Both the position numbers and the translations under genes were made by a program. The notes under the pieces were generated by a model. That model saw nothing but the letters and a program-made list of their open reading frames with translations, made no database searches and was not told where the DNA came from. DNA of 64,000 bases from Silene latifolia (Eukaryota > Streptophyta > Magnoliopsida > Caryophyllales > Caryophyllaceae). This document shows, piece by piece, positions 30,973 to 42,624 of the stretch. The stretch is taken from positions 12,106,001-12,170,000 of the forward strand of contig NC_133526.1 of NCBI RefSeq assembly GCF_048544455.1, read 5' to 3'. Every line of letters starts with the position of its first letter. Within the stretch, counting starts at the first letter, position 1.

Positions 30973-33045
30973 TCACTGCGTCGGCCCTCGCTCGGGGGTG
31001 ATTCGGCCTATGAGAACGTTGTAGGCGGACGAGCCGTCGATGACCACGAACTCGGCTAGGACATTTTTAGCCGCATTCTTTTCGCCGAACGTTACGGAGT
31101 CGATTGATCCTAGTGGTACCAGGCCGCCCCGAGAAGGCTTGTATAGTGGGTTGGTGCGGGGGTCAAGTCCTTGACTTTCGGTAGAGGCCGAGGAAGCACT
31201 CCTGAACATGATGTTCGTGTACGCGCCTGTGTCAATCGGGCACCTCTTGACCAGGTGGTTGGATATGTCCAAATTGACTACAAGTGGGTCGTTGTGAGGA
31301 GCGATGACTCCTTCGTAGTCCTTCCTTCCAATGGTTATATCGGGGATGTTGGAAGCGGGGATCGCCGTGTTGGGCACAAAGTTGATGGCCCGATATGGCT
31401 CGTTCGGGTGCCGTTTGTGCCCATGGGCGGACCCTCCGTTCTCGTTGCCCCGATGACAACATGGATCACTCCTATCCGTTCGAAGACGGTTTCTTACCCG
31501 AACGTCGGCGTCGATCTTTTGGCTTTTGGCAACGTACTTGTCGAGGCTCCCCTTCCGGATCGGCTCTTCAATGGCATTCTTTAGATGCTTGGCGGTCATT
31601 GGTTAGATGGCGGTGTGGCCGTGGTACTCACGATCTTGGCTCGTGTCACCGTCCCTTTTTGGCTTGGGGGTCTCTCCCACTTCGGCCCTCGTTTTTGCTC
31701 GGGCGAAGACCTCGGCGGCGATACGACGAGAGGGGTTTTATCACTATACCGCCTCGGTGGTACATTCTGAACTCCACCGGCGCCCGCCGAGTCACATTTC
31801 TGGTGGATCTGTCGGCCGTGACCTATTATTCTCACGGCGTCTTTCATCGGACCGTGACCCGTTGTTGTCACGGCGTCTTTCATCCGGGTTGTCCTCCCGG
31901 CGGCTCTTCTTTTCTGAGTGCTCGGCCTCGCTGGGGCCTACCCAGGTCTTGTGATAGTCTTCTACCTTGATGGCTTGGTCAGCCAACTTCCTGGCGGCGT
32001 CCAAACCTAGGCCTCCGCACTTGATGAGCTCATTTTTTAAATCTCCCCTTGGGAGACCCTTCATCAGCGTGTGAAGGCCGCCAGTTCGGGATTGATTTCT
32101 CGAATCTGCTGGACCTTTCCGTCGAACCTCTTCACATAGCTTCGTAGAGTCTCGCCTCCCTCCTGTTTGATAGTTAGGAGGTCCGATGTCTCCACGGCCC
32201 TTCTCTTGTTGCAAGAGTACTGGGCTAGAAAGGCGTCCCTTAGGTCGGCGTAATAGTATACCGAGCCGTCGGGAAGCCCCTTGTACCAACTTTGAGCCAT
32301 TCCATGCAGAGTTGTTGGGAAAACTCGGCACCAGACCTCATCGGGCTGCTCCCATACCGACATGTAAGACTCGAAAGCCTCAGCGTGGTCGGCTGGATCG
32401 CTATCTCCCTTGTATGATAGAGGTGGCAACTTGAGCTTAGTTGGCACCGGACTTCTAGGACGTGGCGCCGAGGGGGCTGTCGACCACGTGTCGAACGACA
32501 CGCGGCGATCGGCTCCTCGCATTCCTAATCCGGCTCCTCTCCTCGTAGCGGGAAGGACTCCTTCTTCGACTTGGACTTCTCCTCCAACTCGTTGAGTCGG
32601 ACTCCTCGCTCCTTTGGGGTAAGCCTCGTTCGTCTGCGGGGACGCCGTCCTCCCACGAGTGCGGGAAGGACTTAGGTCTATCGCGCCCACTTTGGGCTCC
32701 CCCGGCGTCCTGACCGGGTCGGCTTCTCCTAGTGCTCCGTTCAAATTTCTCGAGTCACGTTTTGGGCCTGGTCTCCTGGACGGTTTCCGCCGCTCTTGTC
32801 GGCGTGACGGTGTGAGCGGGCGTATCGATTAGGTCCAGGAGCATTTTCGGTTTTGCTACGTCAACCACATGTCCCATGATGGTGACCTGGTTGGTAGCGG
32901 CGTGCGTGTCGGGTATTGTTGGCATCCCGAACTCTGGTTGGATTACTCCGCCGGGTGGAGGGCCGCACGACTCGCACTTGTTGAAAGTATCGTCTTGGTA
33001 GAATGCGGTTTCGTCGGTCACGACCGCGTCTTGTTGTTTCGACAT
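30973..33045 (-). pseudogene. E3 gag-protease remnant
   Basis: ATG at 33045 opens MSKQQDAVVTDE. The N-terminal segment (32755-33045), the SR-rich segment and Gag core (32064-32744, with SYKGDSDPADHAEAFESYMSVW and ELAAF), the C-terminal Gag part (about 31900-32070) and the protease (30973-31599, with PIDTGAYTNIMF) are each open but in different frames. The DTGA catalytic motif is intact. About five frameshifts separate the blocks. Confidence 0.85.
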
Positions 33046-33145
33046 CTTCTTTAGCTTTTGGGTGGGTTTTTGTTGTTTTTTTTTTTTTTTGTTTGGGAAT
33101 GAATGTGACTAGCTTCTAGTGTCTTTTCCCACAGACGGCGCCAAT

Positions 33146-33752
33146 TGTTCCGGGTGTAATTCCAGAGCAAGTATCGTTACCACCCGTGGCTTGTAGAATA
33201 ATGTCTTGAGTTGAACCCTTCTTGCCTTTATCGTTCCTCTCGGCCTCTCCTGCAACAATGAACGAACTGAGGGCTTGGCTTTGTGCCAAGCGTACTCACT
33301 TCGACGCTCAAGTCAGTAAACTTAAAGGATTAAGTTGTGTTACTTGGCTAGATATGTATTGTAGAGAGATAAGGAAAATATTACCAGATGAATAGTGTAC
33401 TTAGGTTAAGTTGTGGGATCCTTTCCTCAATGAAGGTTGAGGAGTATTTATAGGCTTTCACCTTTTGTCACGTAGTGGCCAAGTGGCCAAGTGGCTAGCA
33501 GGTGGAAAGACTGATCTACCCTCGGCCGAGGGACCTATGGCAGGCCGGCGGGCCATGTTGACTCACCGCCGAGGGGTCTTGGATATGAGTACGCGGGTAT
33601 GTGTCCCGGCTGGCAGGTTGTCACGCCGAGACCCAGGCTAGCAGGCCGATGGGCTGCATCGGCTAGGCTGTCTAAGTCGTTGACTTGCTGTGGATATCTT
33701 TGACCTTGTTCAATATGTTGATTTGGTCAGCGGTGCAGAATATGCCCCATCA
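33146..33752 (-). repeat. E3 5' LTR
   Basis: This is the partner of 25304-25911. The PBS (TGGCGCCGTCTGTGGG, minus strand) sits two bases inside it, from 33143 downward. Confidence 0.95.
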
Positions 33753-34117
33753 ATATTATTTAAACATAGTATATTTACTACACCTACATTATTTTTCAAT
33801 ATGGGACATATAAAATCTATAGGTAGAAAATATAATGATATAAACTTTTAAGAGCTCTCCAAGACAATACTTAACCGACTCAAAAGATTTTGGTTGATGC
33901 CTAAGTTCCAAGGATTCTCATAGAATCACCATCTTATGCTATATTTCGATGTGGGAAAATTTTATTTTTTATATGTAGTATATTTATCACACTTATATTA
34001 TTTTCAATGTGGGAGATATAACATACTATGAAATACACCATCTTTAATATGTGCAAATTATATGAAATCTATATATACTCTAATGATAGCATTTCTTACC
34101 ATGAATCTAATAATATT
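33753..34117. repeat. AT-rich tandem repeat unit between E3 and E4
   Basis: One unit of the AT-rich family starts near 33847 (CTTTTAAGAGCTCTCCAAGACAATAC) and is interrupted by E4 at 34118. The same unit start recurs at 36007. Removing E4 and its TSD gives a period of about 454 bp. Confidence 0.7.
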
Positions 34118-34719
34118 TGTTCCGGGTGTAATTCCAGAGCAGTTATTTGTCACCACCCGTGCTTGAAGAATGACGTCTTTGGTTGAATCCTCCTCGCGGT
34201 CTCCTGAAACGATGAACAAACTGAGGGCTCGGCTTTGGACCGAGCGAACTCATTCCGACGCTCAAGTCAGTAAACTTAAAGAGAGAAGTTGTTGTAACTT
34301 GGCGAAGTATATATTGTAGAGAGATAAGGAAGATATTACCAGATGAATAGTGATTCTTCGGTTAAATTGTGAATCCTTTCCTCAATGAGGGTTGAGGAGT
34401 ATTTATAGACTTTCACCTTTTGTCACGTAGTGGCCAAGTGACCAAGTGGCTAGCAGGTGGAAAGACTGATGTACCCTCGGCCGAGGGACCCATGGCAGGC
34501 CGGCGGGGAACAGATACTTAGGAATTTGTTGGGGAAGATGAATAGGCAGAGAGGTATGAAGGGGCGTGTTGAAGACGCTTGGTCACTTTTGCATTGATTG
34601 ACGTTCAACTGTTGCAACGATTGACATTCCGTGGTTGCATGTCTGACACGTGTCGTTCTTTGATTGGGCGACGTTTTATGGGCAGTGCCCGATTGGTCCT
34701 TCTTCATGGGCTTTCTCCT

Positions 34720-34730
34720 ATAAATAGGGC
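34720..34730 (+). promoter_or_regulatory. aORF-type TATA box in the E4 loop
   Basis: CCTATAAATAGGGC lies in the loop between the inverted arms and reads rightward into the right arm. It is the counterpart of the E1-E3 antisense promoters. Confidence 0.4.
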
Positions 34731-35226
34731 GCTTAGTCCCCAAATTGGTGAAAGCCCATGAAGAAGGACCAATCGAGGGCACACCCCAAAACGTCGCCAA
34801 TCAAGAAACAGACACGTGTCAGACATGCAACCACGGAATGTCAATCGTTGCAACAGTTGAACGTCAATCAATGCAAAAGTGACCAAGCGTCTTCAACACG
34901 CCCCTTCATACCTCTCTGCCTATTCATCTTCCCCAACAAATTCCTAAGTATCTGTTCCCCGCCGGCCACATGATCAACCAAGCTAGGTAGCACCGGTCGG
35001 GGGCAATCAAAAACAACCGGCACTCTCAACCCTGGTCTCGGCTAGCGTCACTTTCTTTTCCACATCGGATGCTCTTTACACATCCATGTGGAGGGGGGAT
35101 ATGGTACGGCCTAAGCAGAACCAAGCCGAGGTAGAAGAAGTCGGGGCAGAAAATTTACTTACGCAGAATATACGCTCAACACACATCGGAGCCCATACCA
35201 CGGCATAGACTACGCTGGGGGCAAAT

Positions 35227-35818
35227 TGATGGGGCATATTCTGCACCCGCTGACCGAGTCAACATACTGAGCAAGGTCAAAGATATCCACAGCAAGTCAA
35301 CGACTTAGACAAACTTAACAACGCAGGCACTGTCGGCTGTCTCTTGTGCCTCGGCTAGGACAACTAGCCAGCCGGGGCACATATCCGCGAACTCATATCC
35401 AAGACCCCTCGGCGGTGAGTCATTAGGGCCCGCCGGCCTGCCATGGGTCCCTCGGCCGAGGGTACATCAGTCTTTCCACCTGCTAGCCACTTGGCCATTT
35501 GGCCACTACGTGACAAAAGGTGAAAGTCTATAAATACTCCTCAACCCTCATTGAGGAAAGGATCCACAATTTAACCGAATAATCATTATTCATCTGGTAA
35601 TATCTTCCTTATCTCTCTACAATATATACTTCGCCAAGTAACAACAACTTCTCTCTTTAAGTTTACTGACTTGAGCGTCGGAGTGAGTTCGCTCGGTCCA
35701 AAGCCGAGCCCTCAGTTTGTTCATCGTTTCAGGAGACCGCGAGGAGGATTCAACCAAAGACGTCATTCTACAAGCACGGGTGGTGACAAATAACTGCTCT
35801 GGAATTACACCCGGAACA
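35227..35818 (+). repeat. E4 complete LTR copy
   Basis: The sequence runs TGATGGGGCATATTC to CCCGGAACA on the plus strand. Details such as GGACGTCATT/GACGTCATTC and CGAAGTATATATTG place it with the E5 LTR rather than E1-E3. Confidence 0.85.
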
Positions 35819-37481
35819 ATATTATTTTCATAATTTTTTTACGGACATTATTTTGTCAAATGAAATTTAAAATTTTTTATATAAAAATTAGAAACATCAC
35901 TTGAATATAAAATAATAAATACATAGTATATATTATAATAACTAAAAGATTATCCAAACATTAACTTAGGTTAGAAATAATTATTGTAGAGACAGTAATA
36001 CAAATTCTTTTAAGAGTTATCTTTGACAATACTTAAGGGAATCAAAAGATTTTGGGTTATGACTTCTATTTATAATCATAAGATCACCATTCCTTATGAT
36101 AATGTTTCGATGTGAGACAATTCTAATATTTATACATAGTATATTCACCACACTTATGTTACTTTTCAATGTAGGACAAATAACATACTAAGTACACCAT
36201 TTTTTTTGCACCTACTTTGACAACAACCCGATTTAATAATGAGAAAATACAATACAATATAGCATTTTTTTTGTCACAATCTAATTATATAATTTTCATA
36301 CGATACTTTTTTTTCAAATGAAATATAAAGTTTTTATATCAAAATTATAAACATCACTTTAATATAATATAGAAAATGTATATATATGAGACATTTCTAT
36401 TATTTATACATAATATATTCACAACACCTACATTATTTTTCAATGTGGGACATATAACATACTAAAAAGTCTATATCTTTTATATCAAAAAAATTTGGAT
36501 TAATACCTAAGTTTCAAGGATGCCTCCTATTTATATTTATAGAATCACCCTACCGTATACTATTATTTCAATATGAGATACATAATTTAATTATTTAGAC
36601 GTAGTATGTTCATAATGCCTACATTATTTTTCAATGTGAAATATATAACATACCAAGAAATACATGTCTCTTCTTAAAAAACCACTATTGTATACATATT
36701 TTTTTTTGAAGGTAAAATCACTTAGTCTCGATCATTAGATATGGATCTCTGCATCGTACATATACGACTCATTAACGCTCTATTATTGCATTCAGAAGAC
36801 AACCATTAGTAAAATCTTTAGTTTTGTATTGTGTCAGTAGACTACCATTAGTAAAACCTTTAGTTATTTTTTGATTTTCTTGTTCATGTTCTTAACTCTT
36901 TCCCGGGTAGTTTCCAAAGATTTCCACTTTATTTTTTATATCATATCGTAGATAATGATAGAAAATCTTAAGAGCTTTTTAAAACAATATTTATGAGACT
37001 CAAAAAATTTTGGGTGGATACATAAATTCCTAATATGCATCCTATTTATAATCATAGGAGCACATCACCTTATACTAATCTTTCAATGTGGGACAATTCT
37101 ACTATTTATATGTAGTATATTCACCACACCTACTTATTTTCCAATGTGGGACAAAACATACTAAAAAGTACACAATTTTACGTATTAAGAAGTACACCAT
37201 CTTTAATATGTGCAAATAATATAAATTTATACTCTAATGATAGCATTTTTTAACACAAAGCTAATTATATTATTTTCATAATTTTTTTAACGATATTTTT
37301 TTGCCAAATGAAATGTAAAAGCTTGATATAAAAATTGGAAATATCACTTGAATATAATTTAGAAAATATACATATTCTAATAATTAAAAGATTTTCCACT
37401 TTTTTTTTTTTACATCAAGAATTATACTTTCCTAAATTGATTTTTAATGATGTGGACGCTCTCAGATCGCTCGAAAAAACT

Positions 37482-37482
<1 letters not shown>
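35819..37482. repeat. AT-rich tandem repeat array, right part
   Basis: Repeated units carry TTTCAATGTGGGACA, TATTCACCACACCTAC, TATACTCTAATGATAGC and TCTAATTATATTATTTTC phrases. Unit starts near 36007, 36470 and 36966 give spacings of 460-500 bp. No gene is visible. An uninterrupted copy of the E3/E4 target site (CTAATTATATTATTTTCAT) is at about 37262. Confidence 0.7.

Positions 37483-37483
<1 letters not shown>

Positions 37484-37559
<76 letters not shown>
37484..37559. repeat. (TA)n(GA)n microsatellite at left edge of foldback element
   Basis: About 16 TA units (37484-37516) are followed by about 21 GA units. The mirror arrangement, (CT)n(TA)n, closes the element at 40999-41142. Confidence 0.95.
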
Positions 37560-37563
<4 letters not shown>

Positions 37564-37993
37564 ATCAACTAAGGTCCACATTTATATTGAGTCCATAAGT
37601 TCTATTATGAGCCATTGGATGGAGGGAAATGGAGGGATGGGATCAACCCCAAAAAGTATGTTTATAAAGCTAATCTCACCATCTCTCTCCTCCTTCACTA
37701 ATCCACTCTAATTAATCACTAATTTACTATATATTTGTTTTCCGCTCATCCATTTCTCTTTCATCTTACACATTTCATTTCTCTCTTCTCTCAAACTCTA
37801 AAAAAAAACCCAAATAAATTAAAAAAACCCAAAAATCCAAATAAATAAAAAACCCAAAAAATCCAAATAAATCAAAAAACTCAAATAAATCATTCATTCC
37901 TCTCTTCCTCATTCACCACCACCCACCACCACCCCACCCGACACCAAATAACCACCCACCACCCCCGCCGCCGCCGCCAACCCCACCGCCGCC

Positions 37994-38025
<32 letters not shown>

Positions 38026-38275
38026 CAACTCGTTTTTTTTTTTTTTTTTTTTTTTTTTTCGTTTTGTATGAATTTGTATGTTTTTAGTTGTTTTTTCCAT
38101 TTATTATTTTTTTTGTCTTTTATTTTATTTTAGTTGTCTTTTATTTTGTTAGTTATCATTTTTTATTCATTTTCTTAAATCTTTTCTTGTTATACGTTTT
38201 TTTTTAAGATTTCGTGTTTTAAATCTCGTTTTTTTTTTTGTGAGATACTTTTTTTTCATCTAAGACAAAAATGGA

Positions 38276-39510
38276 GTAAAGTTATACAAAAATGAACCAA
38301 AGTTATACAAAAATAGACCAAAGTTATACAAAAAAAAGACTAAAGTTATACAAAAATTGGACTAAAGTTATACAAAAAATTGGACTAAAGTTATAAAAAA
38401 ATGAACCAAAGTTATACAAAAATGAACCAAAGTTATACAAAAATGGACTAAAGTTATACAAATATGGATTAAAGTTATACAAATATGGGCTAAAGTTATA
38501 CAAATAAGGACTAAAGTTATACAAAAATGGACCAAAGTTAGACAAAAATGAACCAGAGTTATACAAAAATGAACCAAAGTTATACAAAAATGCATCAGAG
38601 TTATACAAAAATGCACCAAAGTTATACAAAAAATGGACTAAAGTTATACAAAAATGAACCAGAGTTATACAAAAATGCACCAGAGTTATACAAAAATGCA
38701 CCAGAGTTATACAAAAATGCACCAAAGTTATACAAAAAATGGACTAAAGTTATACAAAAATGAACCAAAGTTATACAAAAATGAACCAGAGTTCTACAAA
38801 AACGAACCAAAGTTATACAAAAATGAACCAAAGTTATACAAAAATGGACTAAAGTTATACAAAAATGGACTAACTTTTGTATAACTCTGGTGCATTTTTG
38901 TATAACTCCGGTGCATTTTTGTATAACTCTGGTCCATTTTTGTATAACTTTGGTTCATTTTTGTATAACTTTGGTTCATTTTTTGTATAACTTTAATCCA
39001 ATTTTTTATAACTCTGTGCATTTTTGTATAACTCTGGTCCATTTTTGTATAACTTTGGTTCATTTTTGTATAACTTTGGTTCATTTTTGTATAACTTTAG
39101 TCCAATTTTTTGTATAACTTTAGTCCATTGTTGTATGACTTTAGTCCAATTTTTGTATAACTTTGGTGCATTTTTGTATAACTCTGGTCGATTTTTGAAT
39201 AACTTTGGTTCATTTTTGTATAACTTTGGTTCATTTTTGTATAACTTTGGTTCATTTTTTGTATAACTTTAGTCCAATTTTTTGTATAACTCTGGTGCAT
39301 TTTTGTATAACTCTGGTCCATTTTTGTATAACTTTGGTTCATTTTTGTATAACTTTGGTTCATTTTTGTATAATTTTAGTCCAATTTTTTGTATAACTTT
39401 AGTCCAATTTTTGTATAACTTTAGTCTTTTTTTGTATAACTTTGGTCATAAAATGTATAACTTTGGTCATAAAATGTATAACTTTAGTCATAAAATGTAT
39501 AACTTTAGTC
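38276..39510. repeat. Inverted 21-bp minisatellite (about 28 + 30 copies)
   Basis: From 38276 to about 38876 the unit AAAGTTATACAAAAATGAACC repeats head to tail. From about 38877 to 39510 the same unit runs in reverse complement. The centre at about 38876 makes a near-perfect palindrome of about 1.2 kb. Because 21 is a multiple of three, all frames stay open and give artificial heptapeptide ORFs. Confidence 0.95.
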
Positions 39511-40225
39511 GTAAATAGTAAAAAAATCAAACAATAAATATGAAAAATCTGAAAAAAAAAAAAAATAACAAAAACCAAAAAAACTCATAATAACAAAAAC
39601 AAAAAACCAAATAACAATAATAAAACCAAAAAACCAACAACCCAACCCAACCCAACCCGAAATCTGAAATAAACCAAATAACAATAAAAAAAACCAAATT
39701 TAAATATCGTGTGTATAACTCTAATGCACGCAGTGTATAACTTTAATAGACAAGATGTATAACTTTAGTCCAAAAAATCAAATAACAATAACAACCAAAT
39801 AAAAAAATAAAAAATAAAAACAAAAACAAAAACAAAACAAAAAACAAAGAACAAAAACAAAAATAAAACAAAAAACAAAGAAAAAAAAAAACAAAAACGC
39901 AGTACAAAATAAAAAAAAACAAAGAACAAAACAAAAAAAAATGGAAGGAGGAGGAAGGAAGGAAGAGCAGGAGGGAGAAAGGAAAATGAGAAAGGAAAAA
40001 TAAGGAATAAAAAAACCAAAGTAAATCTAAAAAACAAAAAAAGACAAAAAAATGAGAAAACAAAGAAGCAACAACGACACCACCACACCACCTTCTTCAT
40101 TTTTCCTTTCTCGCACAACCACCGCCACCCCACCATAACCACCATGATCGACCCACTCACCTCACCTTTCTCCCCAAACCGCAACAACCACCACCACCAC
40201 GAGCAACAACAACGGCCGACGAGCA

Positions 40226-40848
40226 ATGGAGGAAAGGCGGGATTTTCAAATTTTGAATTTTGAAACTACGCGGGCTCTTTTTTGTTTAGATCTGAAGAAA
40301 AAAAAGGACGAAGTTGGCAGAGGGTTGTTGCGGTGTTGTTGTTGGCAGGTGTGGGCGGGTGTGGTGGTGGTAAGGACGGTTGTTGGTGTTGTTGTTGTTG
40401 TTGTCGTGGAGTTGTTGCGGTGGTAGAGGGAGGAGGGAGTCGTGGAGTTGTTGTTGTCGTGGTGGGTTGTGGTTGCTGCGGTGGTGGCGGTTCGAATGGA
40501 GGGATACGAAGGAGGGGTCTTTGGTGGGGTTCGAATGGAGGGAGGTGGCAGTGGAAGTGGGGTTCGAATGGAGGGATACGAAGGATGTGGTGGGAGACGG
40601 GTGTCGGGTGGTCGGCAACGGTCTTGGCGGCGTGGGAGGTCGGTGATGGTGAATTATTGGGCAGGCCGAAGTCGGAGGTGCCGCTAGGTGGTGGTTCAGA
40701 AAGAGGAGAGGAGGAGGGTGAGAAAGGTGGTGGGATTTTTGGGTTTTTATTTTGTTGGGAATTTGAGATAAAAGAGAGATATAGAGAGAGAGGAGGGTGG
40801 TGGGATAATGAGAGGAGATTAGGAGAGGCTGAATGTTTAAGAAGTTAG
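40226..40848 (+). other. GT-rich low-complexity frames, unlikely coding
   Basis: Overlapping open frames on both strands are produced by GTTGTTGTT / GGTGGTGG repeats and a three-fold TTCGAATGGAGGGATACG repeat. The encoded proteins are Val/Gly/Cys-rich on one strand and Thr/Asn/His-rich on the other. No domain is recognisable. Confidence 0.4.
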
Positions 40849-40996
40849 AAGGATTAAGGGAGGTAATTAGATGGGATTAATTTGTGGCCACTCATTGAGA
40901 GACAATCCCATCCCTCCATCCCTTCCATCCAAGGGCTCTTATAAGGACTTAGGACCTTATATGGTATAAGGACCTTATAAGAACTCTTTTCTCTCT

Positions 40997-41144
<148 letters not shown>

Positions 41145-41178
41145 TTTAGGATGTCATCATAGAATGAAAGAAGTCTTA

Positions 41179-41386
41179 TGTTAGAAGATATTACGGTATA
41201 TTACAATATATCGTAATCGGAATAATATAATATTATGAATAAAGTTATTATATGTTGCCTATAATAGTTGATACGATTTAGATCTCAGGAGTACTATAAA
41301 TGTCGAGACAATGTAATCATTCGAGACACAAATTATCAATAATACGAGCGACTCATTTATGCTTTCCCCTCTCTACGATTCTAATA
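41179..41386 (+). mobile_element. Possible degenerate Copia-type solo LTR
   Basis: The segment starts TGTTAGAAGATATTACGG, has a TATAAAT box near 41294, then GACAATGTAATCATTC and ATCAATAATACGAG, and ends near TTCTAATA. This order and wording is typical of short plant Copia LTRs (TGTTAGA ... TTCTAACA). The terminal CA is mutated and no TSD is clear, so the call is tentative. Confidence 0.4.
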
Positions 41387-42051
41387 CCCGACCCCGCCGA
41401 CCTCCCGCTTATCCTAGGGGTCGATTCAAGGCCTCACTTAAGTGAGCCCAACCCGTCTTTGGGTCGGCCCGCCCATGCACATGTCTAGTTCAACCTATGT
41501 TTGTGGCCACTGCCAATTTATTTCTTAAAAAAAATAGCTTTTTAAAAATTGAAAACGAGTTTGATGTTCGTATTCTGTCCAGTTGACTATATCCGGATCC
41601 GTATCTCTTTCCAAAACAAAGAACTGGTATCCGACCCTAGGATTCATATTCTGCCCATTAAGGTAGGGTAATGCATATCTGGGTAGAGTACATGATCTAA
41701 TACTATCCTTAAACCTGACAAAATTGACCGACTCGTTCAATAACCTCTCTCGTCACCCAAGTTCATGACCGAGTTTTGACTAACCCCGAATTGACCTGAC
41801 TCGAATGTTTAGTGTTGCAAACTAATTATTATTCATAAATAACTTGATAATAGTTGAGCCGAAAATCACCTGAATCCTAAATGACCCGATCCTGCACGAA
41901 CTCCGGCTAAACCAAAGTGAGCCAACCAAAAATTAACCCGATCCGAACCCGACCCTGGTCGACCCGTTTACGAGGCCCATCCCTATTGCGTAGTGTGAAT
42001 CGTAGAAAAGCGGGAAATGAATCTCTTTCTTTCTCTGGGTTACGAGAAAAA
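41387..42051. other. Upstream region of the DUF639 locus
   Basis: The stretch contains GACCCGAACCCGACC-like dispersed GC-richer repeat sequence (about 41390-41480 and 41880-41980). It has no ORF with a recognisable domain and no clear TATA box. Confidence 0.4.
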
Positions 42052-42442
42052 ATGGAGAAGTCGACCAAAATCCCCAAATTAATGGAGAACATAATGACGA
42101 TTTTCCAACGGCGAACTTCTTCGACAAGCCCTCGCTCTCCCGTCGACTTGGATTCACCTAAACCCCTCCCGTTTTTGTCTCCTCTCGCTAACTCCGTCGT
42201 CTCCCGATGTTCCAGGTTCCCTTTTTTCTTCCCGTATTTTATACTCCCTTCGTTCCACTTTTATTGTCCCCTTTTGCGCTACGAGTAGTTGTTTCTGAAT
42301 TGCCGTGAAATGATGATCATATATTTCACACCATGTTTGACCCTTGATTTAATTAATTCTATTATTCAAATAGTCCGTATTGCTCAAGACCGTCTTAATC
42401 GAGTGTGAGTGCGTCTTTAGTTAAGAGAGTCTTAAACAAGTA

Positions 42443-42624
42443 CTCCCTCCGTCCGGGTCATTTGTTGTCCTATTCCATTTTGGGTGTCTCAGTCAATTGT
42501 TGTTCTTTCTATTTTAAGATTGCATTTGATGAGCAATTTAATCTTTCACACTTTGGTTCGGCCTCCTCTTTCCTTAGTCTTTGTGCCAAAACCAAAGGAC
42601 AAGTATTGATCGGGACGGAGGGAG
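42443..42624. mobile_element. Stowaway MITE in intron 1 of the DUF639 locus
   Basis: The 182-bp element has inverted ends CTCCCTCCGTCC / GGACGGAGGGAG and a TA before the left end. The right TA has decayed to TC. A lone left end of a similar element (ATACTCCCTTCGTTCC, about 42241) and a lone right end (GGAGGGAGTAA, about 45728) also lie in introns. Confidence 0.8.

Larger units (their letters stand above)
25304..33752 (-). mobile_element. E3: non-autonomous Retand-like LTR retrotransposon
   Basis: This 8,449-bp element has LTRs at 25304-25911 and 33146-33752 and TSD ATATT (25299-25303, 33753-33757). The LTR pair differs at only about five positions by eye, so it is the youngest insertion with both LTRs in view. 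It carries a nearly full-length aORF, a ~167-bp tandem array, and degenerate gag-protease without RT, RNase H or integrase. It shares the pol deletion with E2. Confidence 0.93.
34118..35818. mobile_element. E4: palindromic Retand-like derivative with inverted LTR ends
   Basis: The element is 1,701 bp with TSD ATATT (34113-34117, 35819-35823). Both ends are the same LTR terminus, TGTTCCGGG on the left and CCCGGAACA on the right. The right arm has internal 3' sequence, the polypurine tract and a full 592-bp LTR (35227-35818) in plus orientation. The left arm mirrors it in minus orientation but lacks about 465 bp, joined at a GGCCGGCGGGG repeat (near 34500). The arms meet around a 36-nt loop (34715-34750) that contains the aORF TATA box. 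There is no gag-pol. A transcript through it would fold into a hairpin of several hundred base pairs. Confidence 0.88.

Noticed and set aside
25304-33752. E3 as a recombination product of two elements
   Set aside because: The right flank does not continue the left flank's repeat unit cleanly, but the LTRs are nearly identical and the 5-bp ATATT duplication is present, so a single insertion is the simpler reading.
38276-39518. Many overlapping frames of repeated MNQSYTK or FCITLVH heptapeptides on both strands
   Set aside because: They result from a 21-bp minisatellite, whose length is a multiple of three. Both strands are open, which is not a sign of coding.
39743-40226. Phe/Leu-rich minus-strand frames resembling membrane proteins
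   Set aside because: They are made by A/T-homopolymer-rich DNA (AAAACAAAAAC) inside the foldback element, with no conserved pattern.
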